From positions 1 to 5,011 of the forward strand of contig JAEUNV010000289.1 of NCBI GenBank assembly GCA_016790385.1: a DNA stretch of 5,011 nucleotides, in the 5' to 3' direction. Numbering within the stretch: the stretch's first letter is position 1; every line of letters starts with the position of its first letter. Positions 4,894 to 5,011 of this stretch are shown here, piece by piece. The notes under the pieces are model-generated. The model had not been told where the DNA came from. It worked only from the letters and a program-made list of their open reading frames with translations, and searched no databases. A program made the translations under genes and the position numbers. This DNA is from Zoogloea sp. (lineage in GTDB: Bacteria; Pseudomonadota; Gammaproteobacteria; Burkholderiales; Rhodocyclaceae).

Positions 4894-5011
4894 TCAGGGC
4901 TTCAACCGCATCTCCGCCGAACGGGCATGGGCCTGCAGGCCTTCGCCGTGGGCCAGCACCGAAGCGATGCGGCCCAGGGTTTGGGCTCCGGCTTCGGACA
5001 CATCGATCAGG
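4894..5011 (-). CDS. hisD: Histidinol dehydrogenase, C-terminal end
   Basis: Reading the - strand from the window edge gives 38 residues and a TGA (4894-4896): [20 protein letters not shown], then [18 protein letters not shown]. This matches the C-terminus of HisD, which oxidises L-histidinol to L-histidine in the last two steps of histidine biosynthesis, in the cytoplasm. The E-x-x-x-x-H spacing of the C-terminal domain is present (E at 4942-4944, H at 4927-4929), equivalent to Glu414 and His419 of the enterobacterial enzyme, which reach into the neighbouring subunit's active site. The gene runs off the window, so over 90 percent of it is outside. It is too short to appear as an ordinary ORF. 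It converges on the outer-membrane protein gene, with the repeat element in between. Confidence 0.85.
   Translation of the reverse strand, partial: LIDVSEAGAQTLGRIASVLAHGEGLQAHARSAEMRLKP

Overview
This window is GC-rich bacterial DNA, most likely chromosomal and from a betaproteobacterium (a Rhodocyclales-type organism such as the Thauera/Azoarcus group would fit). The assignment is an inference from codon use, the gene families and the style of the intergenic repeats; no rRNA or other marker confirms it. Gene order on the + strand is: the 3' end of a heavy-metal RND efflux pump gene; a small periplasmic protein translationally coupled to it; a lone GNAT acetyltransferase; an azlC-azlD pair for branched-chain amino acid export; a secreted protein made almost entirely of Glu-Lys-X triplets; and an outer-membrane beta-barrel protein. 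The last 118 bases hold the 3' end of hisD (histidinol dehydrogenase) on the - strand.

Region by region: 1-1025 is the tail of a metal-efflux operon, with an ATGA stop/start overlap and a strong ribosome binding site between the two genes. 1026-1112 holds a GC-rich stem-loop and the GNAT ribosome binding site. 1113-1553 is the GNAT gene. 1554-1678 separates it from azlC (1679-2380) and azlD (2377-2703), which also overlap by ATGA. 2704-2929 is a leader region with hairpins and an AT-rich patch that probably carries the promoter for the next two genes. 2930-3307 is the EK-repeat protein; only 14 bases later the outer-membrane protein begins (3322-4122), so these two are probably co-transcribed cell-envelope genes. 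4123-4893 has no convincing gene. Most of it is a roughly 500-base inverted-repeat element made of two facing copies of a hairpin-bearing repeat of about 170 bases.

The most unusual content is (a) the EK-repeat protein, which has two blocks of strictly triplet-periodic EK(P/A/V) sequence, the second equal to the first plus three DNA-identical 18-bp units, and sits in an apparent operon with a Phenol_MetA_deg-like outer-membrane barrel; and (b) the large inverted pair of structured repeats between that operon and hisD, whose stems are conserved while loop sequence and stem length change together. The genes do not form one obvious pathway: metal efflux, amino acid export, envelope proteins and histidine biosynthesis are adjacent modules.
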